Shown: positions 50,071 through 60,987, counted from the first letter of the stretch. The stretch: 64,000 nucleotides of DNA from Chrysogorgia sp. JL179-B06 (GCA_035772405.1 JAYKKM010000375.1:706001-770000), one strand, 5' to 3'. The notes: generated from the sequence alone by a model not told the origin. Made by a program: numbers and translations.

Positions 50071-53000
50071 TTCCGAACTATTTTGTAGTGTCCATACGCA
50101 TAGCTAGACACACCGTCTGGTAGTATATGTCGCTTGTCGTCAAAGCAACTTAAGGATATCTTATTTATCTCGTAGCTTCCTAGTTGGTGGCTCTTGCTGC
50201 GAATAGTTTTAATTATGTGAGACATTTGCTCACCATTTGTCAGGACACTTTTATAGTTGTCATGTCTTATATTATTTCTAATGGTACTCTTCTTGATACC
50301 TTTAGCAGTCTTCCCACCTTTTCCGTCCTCTTTTATGTAGCTATACATTTTCGACCTTAAACCAACGAATTCAACGATGGGAACTCCTAATGTCTCATCC
50401 TTCATTTTACCAATAACCTTCTTGATAGTTGGGTCGAAGTAAGGAGATGACTTATCATATCCACTAAAGTCAAACACTTCTTTGTTAGCGTACATATCTT
50501 TGTACACATCCTCCGTCTCAATCTCATACATTAGACTGTCCGTATCCGTGAATAGTAGTTTGGCTTTGTTGCCATACTCCTTTTTGACGTTATTGTAGTG
50601 GAAGTCATACATCAATGTCTTCGATAGGTCTAGAATACACATACCCACATATGCTGGTCTATTTAGAGTTAGTGTCTCTTTGATCTTGTGAACTGCTACC
50701 AAGTTATTGTCAAATATCTTACTGCTTACAAAGGTTGGTTTTGACGTTAGTTTCTTCAGTTTTTCCTTGTCTGTTACTAACTCCACGCTCACACGTTTTC
50801 GTAGATTCTCCATAGTCTTTCCAAACACACTATTATTCATGAGCTTGAAGAAATCCTTCTCAAAGTCATTCTTTGCTTGGGTTCTTTTAACTGTGTTAAA
50901 GTTGATATATTGCTTGAGCCATGGTGACTGATCGAACTGAAGTACTCTATGTATCTTCTTAACCTTCATTCCCAAACTTTTGTACAACTGTAGGTTTCTA
51001 TAATGAACGACATACTTACTCTTACCGTTTAGATTAGGTACAAGTTTTGCAACCTCTCCAACAGATATCTTAAACTTGTTTTGGATTGTCTTACAATAGT
51101 TTGACAACATATCACTACTCACTTTCATCCTCTCAGGGGCTAAAGGATAGTCGTTGTGAAGATCGTGCAACTCCTCTGGATACTCTAGATCAACCTCAAG
51201 TATCAACCCCTTGTCTGACTCGTTGCTATATTTATCTAGACTGTTGATGTCAAAACCATCGACCCACTCAAATCCACCAGTCGGTAGATACTGACACATA
51301 GCCCAACCGTAAAGGTTATTCGCATCTAGGTATACGATGTGTTTCGATGGTTTACTACTATCATACCCCTTCATGTACTTGTTATTAGCTTCTCCATGTC
51401 TATGTGTTATACAGGAGACACCACCCCGCATTCCTTTCTCGATAAACTGAAACATATCAATGTTAGTCATCAACTTTAGTTCCACTCCTGTCATCTTTAG
51501 AGCAGCGTCCCACGATAGTCCAGGTGACGTGAAGTAATGACAAGGGTCTAATTGGTAGTATTGCTTACACGTTCTTCTAAAGTTCTCGAACACGTCAGCT
51601 AGTAGTAACACGTCAGACTTTAGGTATAGATCGTGGTACCGACCCATATTCTCCACACCCATTGTATTCCACACTTCTTGAGCGTGCTTGTAGTCTGTGT
51701 CTGACACATGCTCGTCGTTTAGGACGCTGTAGAAACTCTCCTTTGGTGGCAACTCAAGTTCGTTAAACTTGTCGAAACTATCCATATAGTCATACGGGTA
51801 CACACCTTTTCGAGACATCAACTCTAGCTCCTCACCTTGAAACAGTTCAGACGTGTACTTGAGACAGTCCTTTGGTAGGTTGTTAACTAGGTTGGCTAGA
51901 CTAGAGCTCATGAATTGGAAACTATCTAGAAACACTAGATGTTTACCTAAAATGAATGCCATATATTTCTCCATATTATTTGGTATGACGTTGATTTTCT
52001 GACCTATCTTACCTATCTCTTGCATTATGAAGTGGCTATCGTACCCTCTTAGATTATGAAATATGACAGGTATCTTGTCAGTCAGTCTGTAGTTCCTATT
52101 ACATAACTGATGTGCTGAACCTCTATACTTACCAGTGACGTGACAATGATCTCTAACTCTCACGTTTTTACGTTTATATTCCCTATCACAAATATGACAT
52201 TTAGTCGCTTCCTTGAAGTTAACCTTATCAGCTATGGTCATCACCATGTCCTTATTAAAATGCTCCTTTCTAACTTTCTTGCAGTACTTAACCTCCTCTA
52301 ACATCTTTTTCATGAACTTCTTAACCGCTTTCGGACCTCGAAACATCTCTACTGGTTTACTATATTTATCATCGTAACAGCACACTACTTTGTATCCATA
52401 CCCACAGTCCGTATGTCTTTGGTACTCACTAGTGTACGATCCTGTGAGTGGTGTCACGTTGTCGACCTTCTCTGTGATAGCCTCGAAGTCTGCGTATATC
52501 ACGAATGGTACCTCTAATTGTTTGTGATAATTTACGTACTCAAGAGTACTGTCTTCTTCAGCTGGCATCTTGATCGCTTGCTTACCATTTACCACCATAC
52601 AAACCTCCTTATGCTTCTCAAGAATCTCACTGGTAGTAAAGCAGTTAAGACAGTACCTACAGAAACTCTTGCGACACTTGTGACTAGACTGACCGTACAT
52701 AAACCTATCAAAGTCTTTGATATACACGTAGTGTCGTTTAACACCATTAGTTATTAGCAGTAGGTACATATGATCCTCGAACTTCTCCTCAGAAACGTAG
52801 ATAGGAAATGTCTGCTTGTTCTCATACCCAAACACGCTTATGCTGATATCATTCTGTCTCTCTATCTTGTTGTACTGTTTCGTATCCACTGGAAATCTCA
52901 CTCCTTCATAATTGACAGAACCTACGTTCTTCTTATGCTTCGACACTCTCTGCGGATCCTTTCCCACAGGACATTTGTACAACACGTGACACCACATGAA

Positions 53001-53987
53001 ACACTTATCATCTTCATTCTTTATATTAATCAAACCTTTCGACGCGTTCCTCAACTCTTCCGGTAGCTCAATATAACTCGATCCTTTAAGAGGTATATAC
53101 ACTACTACATTAATATAGTGGTCATTAATACTATCTACAACCCACCCAGACCCTTCTGACAACCACACAGCTATACGATTTACTATCTCCTCACTAGCTT
53201 GATTCGTAGTCCCACTAATATCAACACTACTAGTCACTGTTTTGACTACACTATTGAAGAAGGCTGTCTTAAACAAAGACTCTCCATCACCAATTTGTTT
53301 CTCTAGAGTCACTCTCAATGTCTCGGAAAACTTTAAACCTTTCAGTTTCTCTAACTCTTTCTGTAAAGTTGAGCCCACTACTCCTCTAGTCTTGACTAGT
53401 TGTTTTAGTGGATCCTTGTTGTCGACTACCTTAACACTATACGACTTGGTATACCCTTTGAGAGCAACTCCCCTTTGTACTACAGTAGGACGTCTCATCT
53501 TAGCAATAAGACTATTGATTCTCTTGTACTCTTTGTCTGAGGCCTCCTGACTTAGTCGTGACCTCCTCACATGTCGTCTAAGATCACGTCTAGCCTTCCG
53601 AACTTCTCTGACCTCCCTAATTCTGGTGACTCTACTAATAACGTTCTCTCTAGATCCTCTTCTAATAAGGTCCATCCACTTATACCCTAATGCTTTAGCA
53701 TCAACTAGATAGCCAGACATCCTCTCTAGAAAACTCATCTTAATATTCGGTATAACTAAATTACCAGAACCTATATCAGGACCACGTGCACCACCACTCG
53801 ATAGTGTACCACTACGAGCGACATTACCATCCATAATAGAGTTACGTTTACTCTCAGACATTTTTACACGAGTCGTTTTATTATTTAATATAGCTAAGTC
53901 CTTAGACCTTTTCGAGCCACGAGCTCCACTCGACTCATGACTTGAAATAAAGTTCGTATCAGGACCACTCGCAATATTGCTTGACAT
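50067..53987 (-). CDS. Protein-primed family B DNA polymerase
   Basis: Open from 54200 to 50067, but the first in-frame ATG is at 53987 (1306 residues; numbering here is from 54200). A long basic N-terminal region (~1-400) precedes YIELPEELRNASKGLINIKN and KCFMWCHVLYKCPVGKDP. A finger FCRYCLNCFTTSEILEKH and a CHICDREYKRKNVRVRDHCH zinc module follow. Exonuclease motifs: FVIYADFEAI (~565), FHNLRGYDSHF (~710), YLKSDVLLLADV (~857). Polymerase motifs: YLDANNLYGWAM (A, ~955), MNNSVFGKTM (B, ~1117), LFTDTDSLMYE (C, ~1213). All catalytic acids are present. It replicates the element using a terminal protein as primer; no separate terminal-protein gene was identified, and the N-terminal region could supply it (inference). 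Confidence 0.95.
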   Translation of the reverse strand: MSSNIASGPDTNFISSHESSGARGSKRSKDLAILNNKTTRVKMSESKRNSIMDGNVARSGTLSSGGARGPDIGSGNLVIPNIKMSFLERMSGYLVDAKALGYKWMDLIRRGSRENVISRVTRIREVREVRKARRDLRRHVRRSRLSQEASDKEYKRINSLIAKMRRPTVVQRGVALKGYTKSYSVKVVDNKDPLKQLVKTRGVVGSTLQKELEKLKGLKFSETLRVTLEKQIGDGESLFKTAFFNSVVKTVTSSVDISGTTNQASEEIVNRIAVWLSEGSGWVVDSINDHYINVVVYIPLKGSSYIELPEELRNASKGLINIKNEDDKCFMWCHVLYKCPVGKDPQRVSKHKKNVGSVNYEGVRFPVDTKQYNKIERQNDISISVFGYENKQTFPIYVSEEKFEDHMYLLLITNGVKRHYVYIKDFDRFMYGQSSHKCRKSFCRYCLNCFTTSEILEKHKEVCMVVNGKQAIKMPAEEDSTLEYVNYHKQLEVPFVIYADFEAITEKVDNVTPLTGSYTSEYQRHTDCGYGYKVVCCYDDKYSKPVEMFRGPKAVKKFMKKMLEEVKYCKKVRKEHFNKDMVMTIADKVNFKEATKCHICDREYKRKNVRVRDHCHVTGKYRGSAHQLCNRNYRLTDKIPVIFHNLRGYDSHFIMQEIGKIGQKINVIPNNMEKYMAFILGKHLVFLDSFQFMSSSLANLVNNLPKDCLKYTSELFQGEELELMSRKGVYPYDYMDSFDKFNELELPPKESFYSVLNDEHVSDTDYKHAQEVWNTMGVENMGRYHDLYLKSDVLLLADVFENFRRTCKQYYQLDPCHYFTSPGLSWDAALKMTGVELKLMTNIDMFQFIEKGMRGGVSCITHRHGEANNKYMKGYDSSKPSKHIVYLDANNLYGWAMCQYLPTGGFEWVDGFDINSLDKYSNESDKGLILEVDLEYPEELHDLHNDYPLAPERMKVSSDMLSNYCKTIQNKFKISVGEVAKLVPNLNGKSKYVVHYRNLQLYKSLGMKVKKIHRVLQFDQSPWLKQYINFNTVKRTQAKNDFEKDFFKLMNNSVFGKTMENLRKRVSVELVTDKEKLKKLTSKPTFVSSKIFDNNLVAVHKIKETLTLNRPAYVGMCILDLSKTLMYDFHYNNVKKEYGNKAKLLFTDTDSLMYEIETEDVYKDMYANKEVFDFSGYDKSSPYFDPTIKKVIGKMKDETLGVPIVEFVGLRSKMYSYIKEDGKGGKTAKGIKKSTIRNNIRHDNYKSVLTNGEQMSHIIKTIRSKSHQLGSYEINKISLSCFDDKRHILPDGVSSYAYGHYKIVRN

Positions 53988-54200
53988 AGTCTTGTTACGA
54001 GCGACATCCTCACCCGCAGCAGCCCCACGTCCAGACACCTCACTCTGTAGCCTACTAGCTGATACACGTCTCACAGATTTCAAACCATGCGACACATCGT
54101 CTATTAGTAGTCTCGAAAGTGGGGCTAACGGCGAACTTTTCCATTTGAGTGTCTCAACTTCTCTGGAGAACCAAGCACTTTTTCTGTTTTTGGATTCCAC
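53988..54200 (-). other. Open 71-codon extension of polymerase frame into the terminal hairpin
   Basis: The polymerase frame stays open upstream of its first ATG, through the inner arm of the right fold-back, to a stop near 54216. It lacks an ATG (only a GTG at 54198-54200). It could be read by non-AUG initiation, or simply be open by chance because the TIR arm lacks stops in this frame. Confidence 0.5.
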
Positions 54201-54323
54201 ATATTTGCTCGACAGTTATATGTGGAATCCAAAAACGGTAAAAGTGCTGCGTTCTACAGAGAGAGGAAGTTGAGACATGAAAAAATGGAAAAATGCGCCG
54301 GTAGCCCCACTTTCTATACTACT
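54106..54323. repeat. Polinton right terminus, 218-bp fold-back
   Basis: Outer arm (complement AGTAGTATAGAAAGTGGGGC, ending at 54323) pairs with an inner arm starting AGTAGTCTCGAAAGTGGGGC at 54106. Pairing continues through GTTGAGACA, AGTGCT and a perfect GGATTCCACATAT/ATATGTGGAATCC stem around a ~13-nt centre near 54210. Only the outermost ~24-30 bp match the left end. Confidence 0.9.
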
Positions 54324-54354
54324 GTGATATTTCGGCTAATGTTATCAATTGTGT

Positions 54355-54575
54355 TCATATAAGTTGAGTGCATGAATAAGCATCTATGCATGGAATACGC
54401 AGAAGCCTTGAAAAGCATTAGTTTTTATTGCGAATTTTCACTATATTAGCTATTGAAAATTGAATCTAATGGACAGTAGTTATTTGCATATGCTCTTTGA
54501 GTGTAACTTGTTATAATAGTCGAGTCATAGTAATGAGTGTTGTTATGTAAAGAACCACTGAAAAAAATGTAATAC
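54355..54575. repeat. Duplicated intron segment
   Basis: Matches 29085-29250 (ATATAAGTTGAGTG; TATTTGCATATGCTCTTTGA). It lies downstream of paralogous exon 54580-54702. Confidence 0.6.
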
Positions 54576-54579
54576 AAAC

Positions 54580-54702
54580 CTTCACAAAATGTTTCATTTC
54601 CGTGAAAACCTTCACGACAAGAGCAGTTGAAAGATCCAAGCAGTTCGATGCAGTTGGCATATTGGTGACAAGGAGAATGTGCTTGAGAACATTCTTGAAT
54701 AT
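54580..54702 (-). CDS. EGF module exon 2
   Basis: A 123-bp phase-1 exon, DIQECSQAHSPCHQYANC to GNETFCEG, six cysteines. Paralogue of 29875-29997. Confidence 0.87.
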
Positions 54703-54899
54703 CTGTAAAGTATGAATTCTGATTATTACTCATTTATTCTTATGTTGATACAATCAATTTATGAACACATGAATACTAAAAATAATTAACAATTACGTAA
54801 AGCTATACTGAGTTGTTTTAGTTGAAATAAAGAGAATTCAAAGATACGTTAAGCGAAACTATTCCCGAAAAGAATGAAGACACAACGAATGTTATTTGG

Positions 54900-55290
54900 A
54901 ACAAGGTTTTGAAATTTCTCCATTATAGGCATTACGTTAAAGAATGTTAGTGAGTACAAGTATTTGGGAATAATCATTGACTAGGTTCGTCGTGGATAGA
55001 ACATGTGCAATACGTGTCATCAAAACCAGAAAAATAATTGGGATGCTCCGCAGGTAGAATAAGTAAAAAATGCTGATAAAGTATATAAACGTTTATTAGA
55101 CCAATGATATATGTAATACATTATAGGTAGGATGTGGTAAGAGGAATGGAGATGAACAGGAAAAGGTTCAAAACCGTGAAGCTCGAATTGTTACAAAATT
55201 ACAAAGGAATGAAGAGGCCTTGAACGATTTAAAATGGGAAAGTTTGATACGTAACAGGGACAGACATGCAATATGTATTAAAATATAGCG
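54900..55290 (+). pseudogene. Very old LINE remnant, paralogue of 30.1-30.5 kb
   Basis: Plus-strand EYKYLGIIID near 54950 and several stops. Collinear with 30130-30520. Recognisable only as a decayed RT C-terminal half. Confidence 0.55.
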
Positions 55291-55457
55291 TTGTTGTTAA
55301 AACATCGCAATTTTTAAAACAATATTTTAATATTAATCATAGTATTGTACCAAGGATTACAAAACAAAGTCATTTTATTATTATTATGGATGTATTGTTT
55401 AAAATAAATTTAATAATAACTTATAATTATTAACATAATACCAATGTTAGCGCCTAT

Positions 55458-58250
55458 TTGTGGCTGCCTTCTCGAATTTCGCGCTCCGTATATATTTTAA
55501 TTATTTGGTCCTTCTCTACTGTTAATTATTTTGTTTTTGGGAATAAATGTGTTTCTAAACACCTCTCCCTGGAAAAGCGATGTATATTCTGGATTTCTAT
55601 TGATTTTCAGGAGAGTTATTCTGAATTGTGTTTCTTCATCAATTTTAAACTTTCTACTCCTGTCTGTAAAACATTAAAACATGGATCAATAACTCTGGCT
55701 CTTCCTCACTCTTTATTCTGGGTGGACCTTACTCTCTGTATGGATATACAATGTAATCCTGGTGCTGATACTCATTCAAACCAACCGCCTTCAAATCATG
55801 TCAACGCCAACGGTCATCCAAGTTTAAACCCTGCTGTTAAAGTTACATATTCAAGACAACAGCTTAAATCTTCATCTTTTCGATCTTTTGAAGTTATGGA
55901 AGTAATGCTTCACAGCACCTCATCTGTCACATATATTGTAACTGTCCACCGACCACCACCTTCATCTATTAACGGCCTCACGCACACTTTATTCTTTAAT
56001 GAATTCCCATCATTTATAGAAAGTGTAATTTCTTCACCTTGTGAACTTTTTGTATCTGGCGACTTCAACTTTCAGGATAGTATGGCATCAAAATTTCTGG
56101 ATATTCTACACTATTTTAATCTTACCGTTCATAATGTAACGATTCCCACTCACAGAAACGATCATGTTCTAGATCTTATCATCACAAGGTCTGATGAGAC
56201 AACTGCATTCAATGTATCTGTTCATGATCCTGTCATATAAGATCACTATGCTGTTCACTGTAACCTGAATATCAACAAAATACTCAATCCCAAAAAAGTT
56301 GTCTGTTGCCGCAAGATACGCTCTGTAAATCTTGATGTTTTTTGTCATGATATTATGAATTCGTCCTTATGTCAATCTCCTATGTCTGATTTAACAGATC
56401 TATGAAATCGATACGATGATGTGCTGTCGTCAATACGTGAATACGATGATCTCCCAACGTCCCAAAGCCCCCCTGGTATACTGAAAACATTATAAAAAAT
56501 AAAATCTAGAAAGACAATTTCGTCGCTCTGGTCTTCAGATTGATCGTCAATCCTATACGTTGAGCAATGTATTTTTGAAAGTAAAATGAATTATTATTCC
56601 AACCTTATTACTAATTCTGATTCTGACAACAACGCTCTTTTACGTTCTATTGATCGTCTTCTTCACAGAAAGCCTAAGAAACGTCTCCCGTCATGTTCTA
56701 CTACTGTAGACCTGGCCAATGACTTCATCAACTTTTTCAAACACAAAATGACCACCATTATAGAAGTCAATTCCTCGACTGTTCTACTTCTTCAAATTAT
56801 TTTTACTTATTAGATACCCCATTACTGAACTCTGAACTTACCACTCTATCTGAGACGTAAATAGAAGAACTATCAGATATTACAATAAAAGGGATATCCA
56901 AATTTTATTGCCTAGATCCACTTCCCGCTAGTTTCTTTCTCAATCTGTTCAATACACTTCTACCTATACTATCTGCAACATCGTCAACTTGTCCCTCGAA
57001 AGTGGTTTTGTACCTACTTCCTTAAAATCAGCTGTTCTAATCAGCTGTCCGTTACTTAAAAAACATTCTCTTGACCATGAAGTTTTTGGTAATTTCAGGC
57101 CGATTTCCAACATGAAAGTTATCTCTAAAATTATCGAAACAGATGTGGCTGCCCGACTAAATAGTTATCTTGAAATCAACAACCTACATATGAACCTTTC
57201 CAGTCTGCTTACAAAACATTCCATAGCTGCGAGATTGCTCTCGTCCGTGTCCAACATGGCATACTACGTGCTATCGACGACCGATGCTGTGTGGTTCTTC
57301 TCCTTCTTGATTTGTCTGCCGCATTTGACACTGTAGATCATGATATTCTACTTGAACGTCTAAAATCCAAATTTGGTACTTAAGTGGTTCAGGTCTTACT
57401 TTTCTAACCGAACACAGTTTGTTTCTATTGATGGTAAAAGATCTGAAATTTTTTATTTAAAATGTGGTGTTCCTCATCCTATATCTCCTGTATACAGTAC
57501 CGCACCAATTGGTGACATCTTACGACGCCATAACATGCTGCAGTTTCATTTATATGCCGACGACACTCAACTCTACGTATCCTTCTCTTGCAATGATGAT
57601 ATTTACCTCAAACGCACTATGATGAACATTGAGAATTGTTTATCAGATATTAACAATTGGATGACTTCGAACAAACTAAAATTAAATAAGGAAAAAACCT
57701 GAATTACTCAACTTCTATTCCAACCATAGCCCCCAAAAGACCATTACTCCACTCCGATTTGGACCTGACCTCATTCAACCATCTTATTCCGCAAGAAGTA
57801 TTGGCGTTATTTTTTATAACACTATGTTGATGTATGCCCATGCATGTAAACTATGTTTGTAAAACTGCCTTCTACCATCTTCGTAATATCGCTCACATAA
57901 GAAAAATCGTATCTGCAAAGACCACCAAAACCTTAATCGATGCATTCGTCACATCCAAAATCGATCACAGCAATTCTCTCTTATACGGCCTTCAAAAAAT
58001 CTTATAAAAAACTCCAATCGTACAAAATTCTGCTGCCCGTCTTATCACTTTTTTCCTGAAAACGCGATCACATCACTCCTATATCCTTATGGAACTTCAT
58101 TGACTACAAGTTGCAGAACGTATCAAGTTTAAAATCCTCATTCTTACATTCAAATCTCTTAATGGCCAAGCTCCTGTCTACATTTCCGACCTAACACATC
58201 AATTACTGTGTCAGATATACGGTGCTTGACTTTTCGAAAGGCAAGTAACG
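55458..58250 (+). pseudogene. Decayed CR1-like LINE
   Basis: Plus strand: endonuclease pieces SGDFNFQDSMASKFLDIL, VTIPTHRNDHVLDLIITR and a lost DHYAVHC block (55.9-56.3 kb). RT follows with [20 protein letters not shown] (57.1 kb), [47 protein letters not shown] (the PQGS box is mutated), and catalytic FHLYADDTQLYVSF (57.55 kb). C-terminal fragments extend to about 58.2 kb. Many frameshifts and stops. It is a different lineage from the 18.5-21.9 kb LINE by its YADDTQLY motif. Confidence 0.8.
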
Positions 58251-59995
58251 TTCATGAGTGACCACTATACTAACTGACTTATTTTAAAACAACTTCTCAA
58301 AACTAGCAAATGTTTGGAGACCAATAAGGAGAATTTGTTTGTTAATAATGAGGCCTAAATCTGAAATAACACACTTCCCCAATTTGCTTCACTGGGCACG
58401 AAAAAACCAGGGACGTCAAAACATGGAGATGTTTGGAATATACTCCCGATTTTGGTGGACAATGTTATCCTCTCCCCATATTTTTCACACAAGTTACAGA
58501 ATCTTTCTTCAAGAGCCGACAATATATTAAGTAGATCGTCGTGTTTTTATGTAAACTTTTGTTTACACATGCATCTCCAAAAAATCTATCTCCAAAAAAG
58601 CTATCTCCAAAAAAGTTTACGCATGGATTTTAAGAATTTTTAAAAAGTGCTAGTATACGAAATTTTAAGGTGAATAAACGCAACAAAATATTGTATTTCT
58701 CGTTTCGCACGAAAATCCGCCATTCACATCTCGCGATTATACCTATATCTTCTTTTCTTCATCTTGTACTTCATCACGCACTTTTTTAGTTCTAAGCTGT
58801 ACATAGCAGAGTGTTTATCATTGGTAGAATAGATATTTTACGTGGTTTGAATCAACTGTTCCTTAAAAAGTTATTGTATATGACTTAAAAAATTACAATT
58901 CTCGATCCAACGTTTTGACCGTAGTATTTAGCGAAAACCTTCACATGAAAACATTCAATCAGGAGTTACGAACGGCAGCTCATGAATTGTAAATAAATTC
59001 ATTTCAGTGAAAAATTGATATAATCACATTTAATCACAATAACAGAAATATAGAGTATTATATTAGAATATAATACAAAATCTTTATTTCATCACGCTCA
59101 AGCCCGGAGCTACGGGAAGGTGTGGGGGTGCGACACCCCCCAAAATCTTTATGCAGAATATATATTTCAGTCGGCAGAATATATATTTCAGTCGGCAGAA
59201 ATTATATTTTGGACGTGTTCGATTTAACACGGTCAAGTAGAATCATTAACTTTTAGCACTAATCAGTTTAAATTAATTTAAAACTACCAAATTTAAGATT
59301 CACAAATCTAATGTTGATATTAAATGTTTTGTTTATATGTAAATGTAATCAACGAGAGAACGCCAAAGACATAAATGTATTAAAATGTCATCATGTTTTC
59401 ATTTCGTATTGAGAGTGCGTTATTAATGTAGGACTAATTAACCATTTCACCAGCTGACCACAATATTTTGCAGTGGCTGATTCCGCAAACAAGTGTTTTC
59501 TGTTTTTTACCATGTCAAGACAAAGACGTTGGAGTGATAAACGCAATATTATGTGACCGATTTGGTTTCGTAGCTTACCCAATTTTCATTGGAAAAGCCA
59601 ATTTTCATGCACCATAGATATTTTAACATGGGTTCCAAGATAAAAATGCCTAAAGGCCTAAAGTGTATATATTGGTTCCGTACTACATCTGTGTTTATAT
59701 TAAAGTATTTGATAATCTTGATGGCCCTTTGTAATCGTGCATGTTTAGCAACGGCGTGGTGCGCTAAGTTCGCAAAAATTATTATCAGAAATCGCCGGAA
59801 AAGCACTTCTGGGCTTTGCAAAATTAAACATTTTCATGGGGGCATGCAGACCCCCGAGTTGGTTCGCGGCGTATAGCGGCAAAGATACACCACAACGCGT
59901 AGAATTCTTCATGTGCACCCCCTCTTTCGAACAACCCTAGATCGATCAATAAGCTTCGATCGATAGGATATAGTCAGTACAACCGGCTTACACCA
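58251..59995. other. Intron with dispersed repeat, no gene seen
   Basis: 58590-58620 holds a short tandem of ATCTCCAAAAAAG. 58740-59095 is the inverted copy of the repeat at 30.84-31.38 kb. 59105-59140 has a G/C-rich inverted motif (GGGGGTGCGACACCCCCC). The overlapping ORFs on both strands at 59.5-59.9 kb have no recognisable homology. Confidence 0.5.
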
Positions 59996-59999
59996 CAAC

Positions 60000-60850
60000 A
60001 TTATTTATAACTCCACGCATAGTAAAACAAAATAACCAGTAGAATTATATGAGAGAAACCACATATAATCTCACCTTGTGTGACCCCATATAATTATATA
60101 TACTGTTTTAACTACGGGGAGATTCCTACCTTGTGTGGTGATCCTTCATACAATTCTACTGCTTATTTGGTTTTACTTTTCGGAGAGCTATCCACAATTG
60201 TTGTGGTAATTAAAAATAGGTGACTTGATCTGAATTTATGTCTAACCAGAGTAGCATTGTACCATATTTTGTTATCAATAATGTTGATTAGTAGAGCGAA
60301 TACGCATAAATACATAGAAAACGAAAAAGTCTTGCAAAGTAAGTTTTTATTGAATTTCCCTAATTTAGCCTATTGAAAATTTCTCATTTTAATCTCATGT
60401 GTACAGTAGCTAAACATGTTTGCATATGCTCTCTGAGTGTCACTTGTTATAATACTCGTAGTAATGATTATTGTTATGTCAAGAATCGCATTTTTGAAAG
60501 TTTTTTATCCTGTATATTCAGTAGTGTCAAACTGCATGTATAAATGTTATGTTTACCTGCGTTTTCGAAGTAACGTGTTGTAATAATCATATTAAGAATT
60601 GTTGTTATGCCAAGAACCAAACATTTTTAAGGTTTTTTTCTCCAAATACGGTAGTGTTAATATAAATCTGAATATTTTTTTTCTCTAATATTTGCATGGA
60701 TTGGTTGTAGTAAGGTGTGACTTTTGTGTGTACAACACTTCTAATTTATTGCTGAACTTTCGACCTGTTGACTCAGGTCTTATTCAGAGCAAATGCCAAC
60801 ATTATGTTCGCTATCATCATATAAACAATATATAATTTATCAACTAAAAT
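60000..60850. repeat. Duplicated intron, no gene seen
   Basis: 60005-60260 and 60270-60850 match the 8.35-9.16 kb and 32.6-33.27 kb introns in the same order relative to the next exon. Confidence 0.65.
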
Positions 60851-60864
60851 TTTTGAATAAAAAC

Positions 60865-60987
60865 CTTCACAGAATGCTTCATTTCCACGAAAACCTTCAC
60901 GACAAGAGCATTTGAAATATCCGGGTAGTTCAATGCAGTTAGCATGTTGATGACAAGGACTGGGTGTTTGTGAACATTCTTCAATAT
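60865..60987 (-). CDS. EGF module exon 1 (rightmost)
   Basis: A 123-bp phase-1 exon, DIEECSQTPSPCHQHANC to GNEAFCEG, six cysteines. CIELPGYFKCSC differs from its paralogues and removes the NCS sequon; NET is also changed to NEA, so this module has lost both potential glycosylation sites. Confidence 0.87.

Larger units (their letters stand above)
37450..54323. mobile_element. Complete Polinton/Maverick, 16.9 kb
   Basis: Begins AGTAGTATAG and ends with its complement; flanked by GTGATA at 37444-37449 and 54324-54329. AG/CT ends and a 6-bp duplication are the Polinton hallmarks. It encodes protein-primed DNA polymerase B, retroviral-type integrase, packaging ATPase and capsid candidates, the defining gene set, and no ORF looks broken except in a local duplication. 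A paralogous intron at 26735-26790 preserves the empty site. Genes are tightly packed and without introns. Such elements are virus-like and may form virions; whether this one does is not shown by sequence. Confidence 0.96.

Noticed and set aside
52518..53550. Plus-strand ORFs opposite the DNA polymerase gene
   Set aside because: Antisense shadows of a strong coding frame with all polymerase motifs.
59105..59140. Rho-independent-type terminator (GGGGGTGCGACACCCCCC)
   Set aside because: Not meaningful in a eukaryotic context; more likely part of a decayed MITE end.
59549..59876. Overlapping ORFs of 90-95 residues on both strands
   Set aside because: Opposite-strand overlap, no homology recognised, no splice or promoter context.
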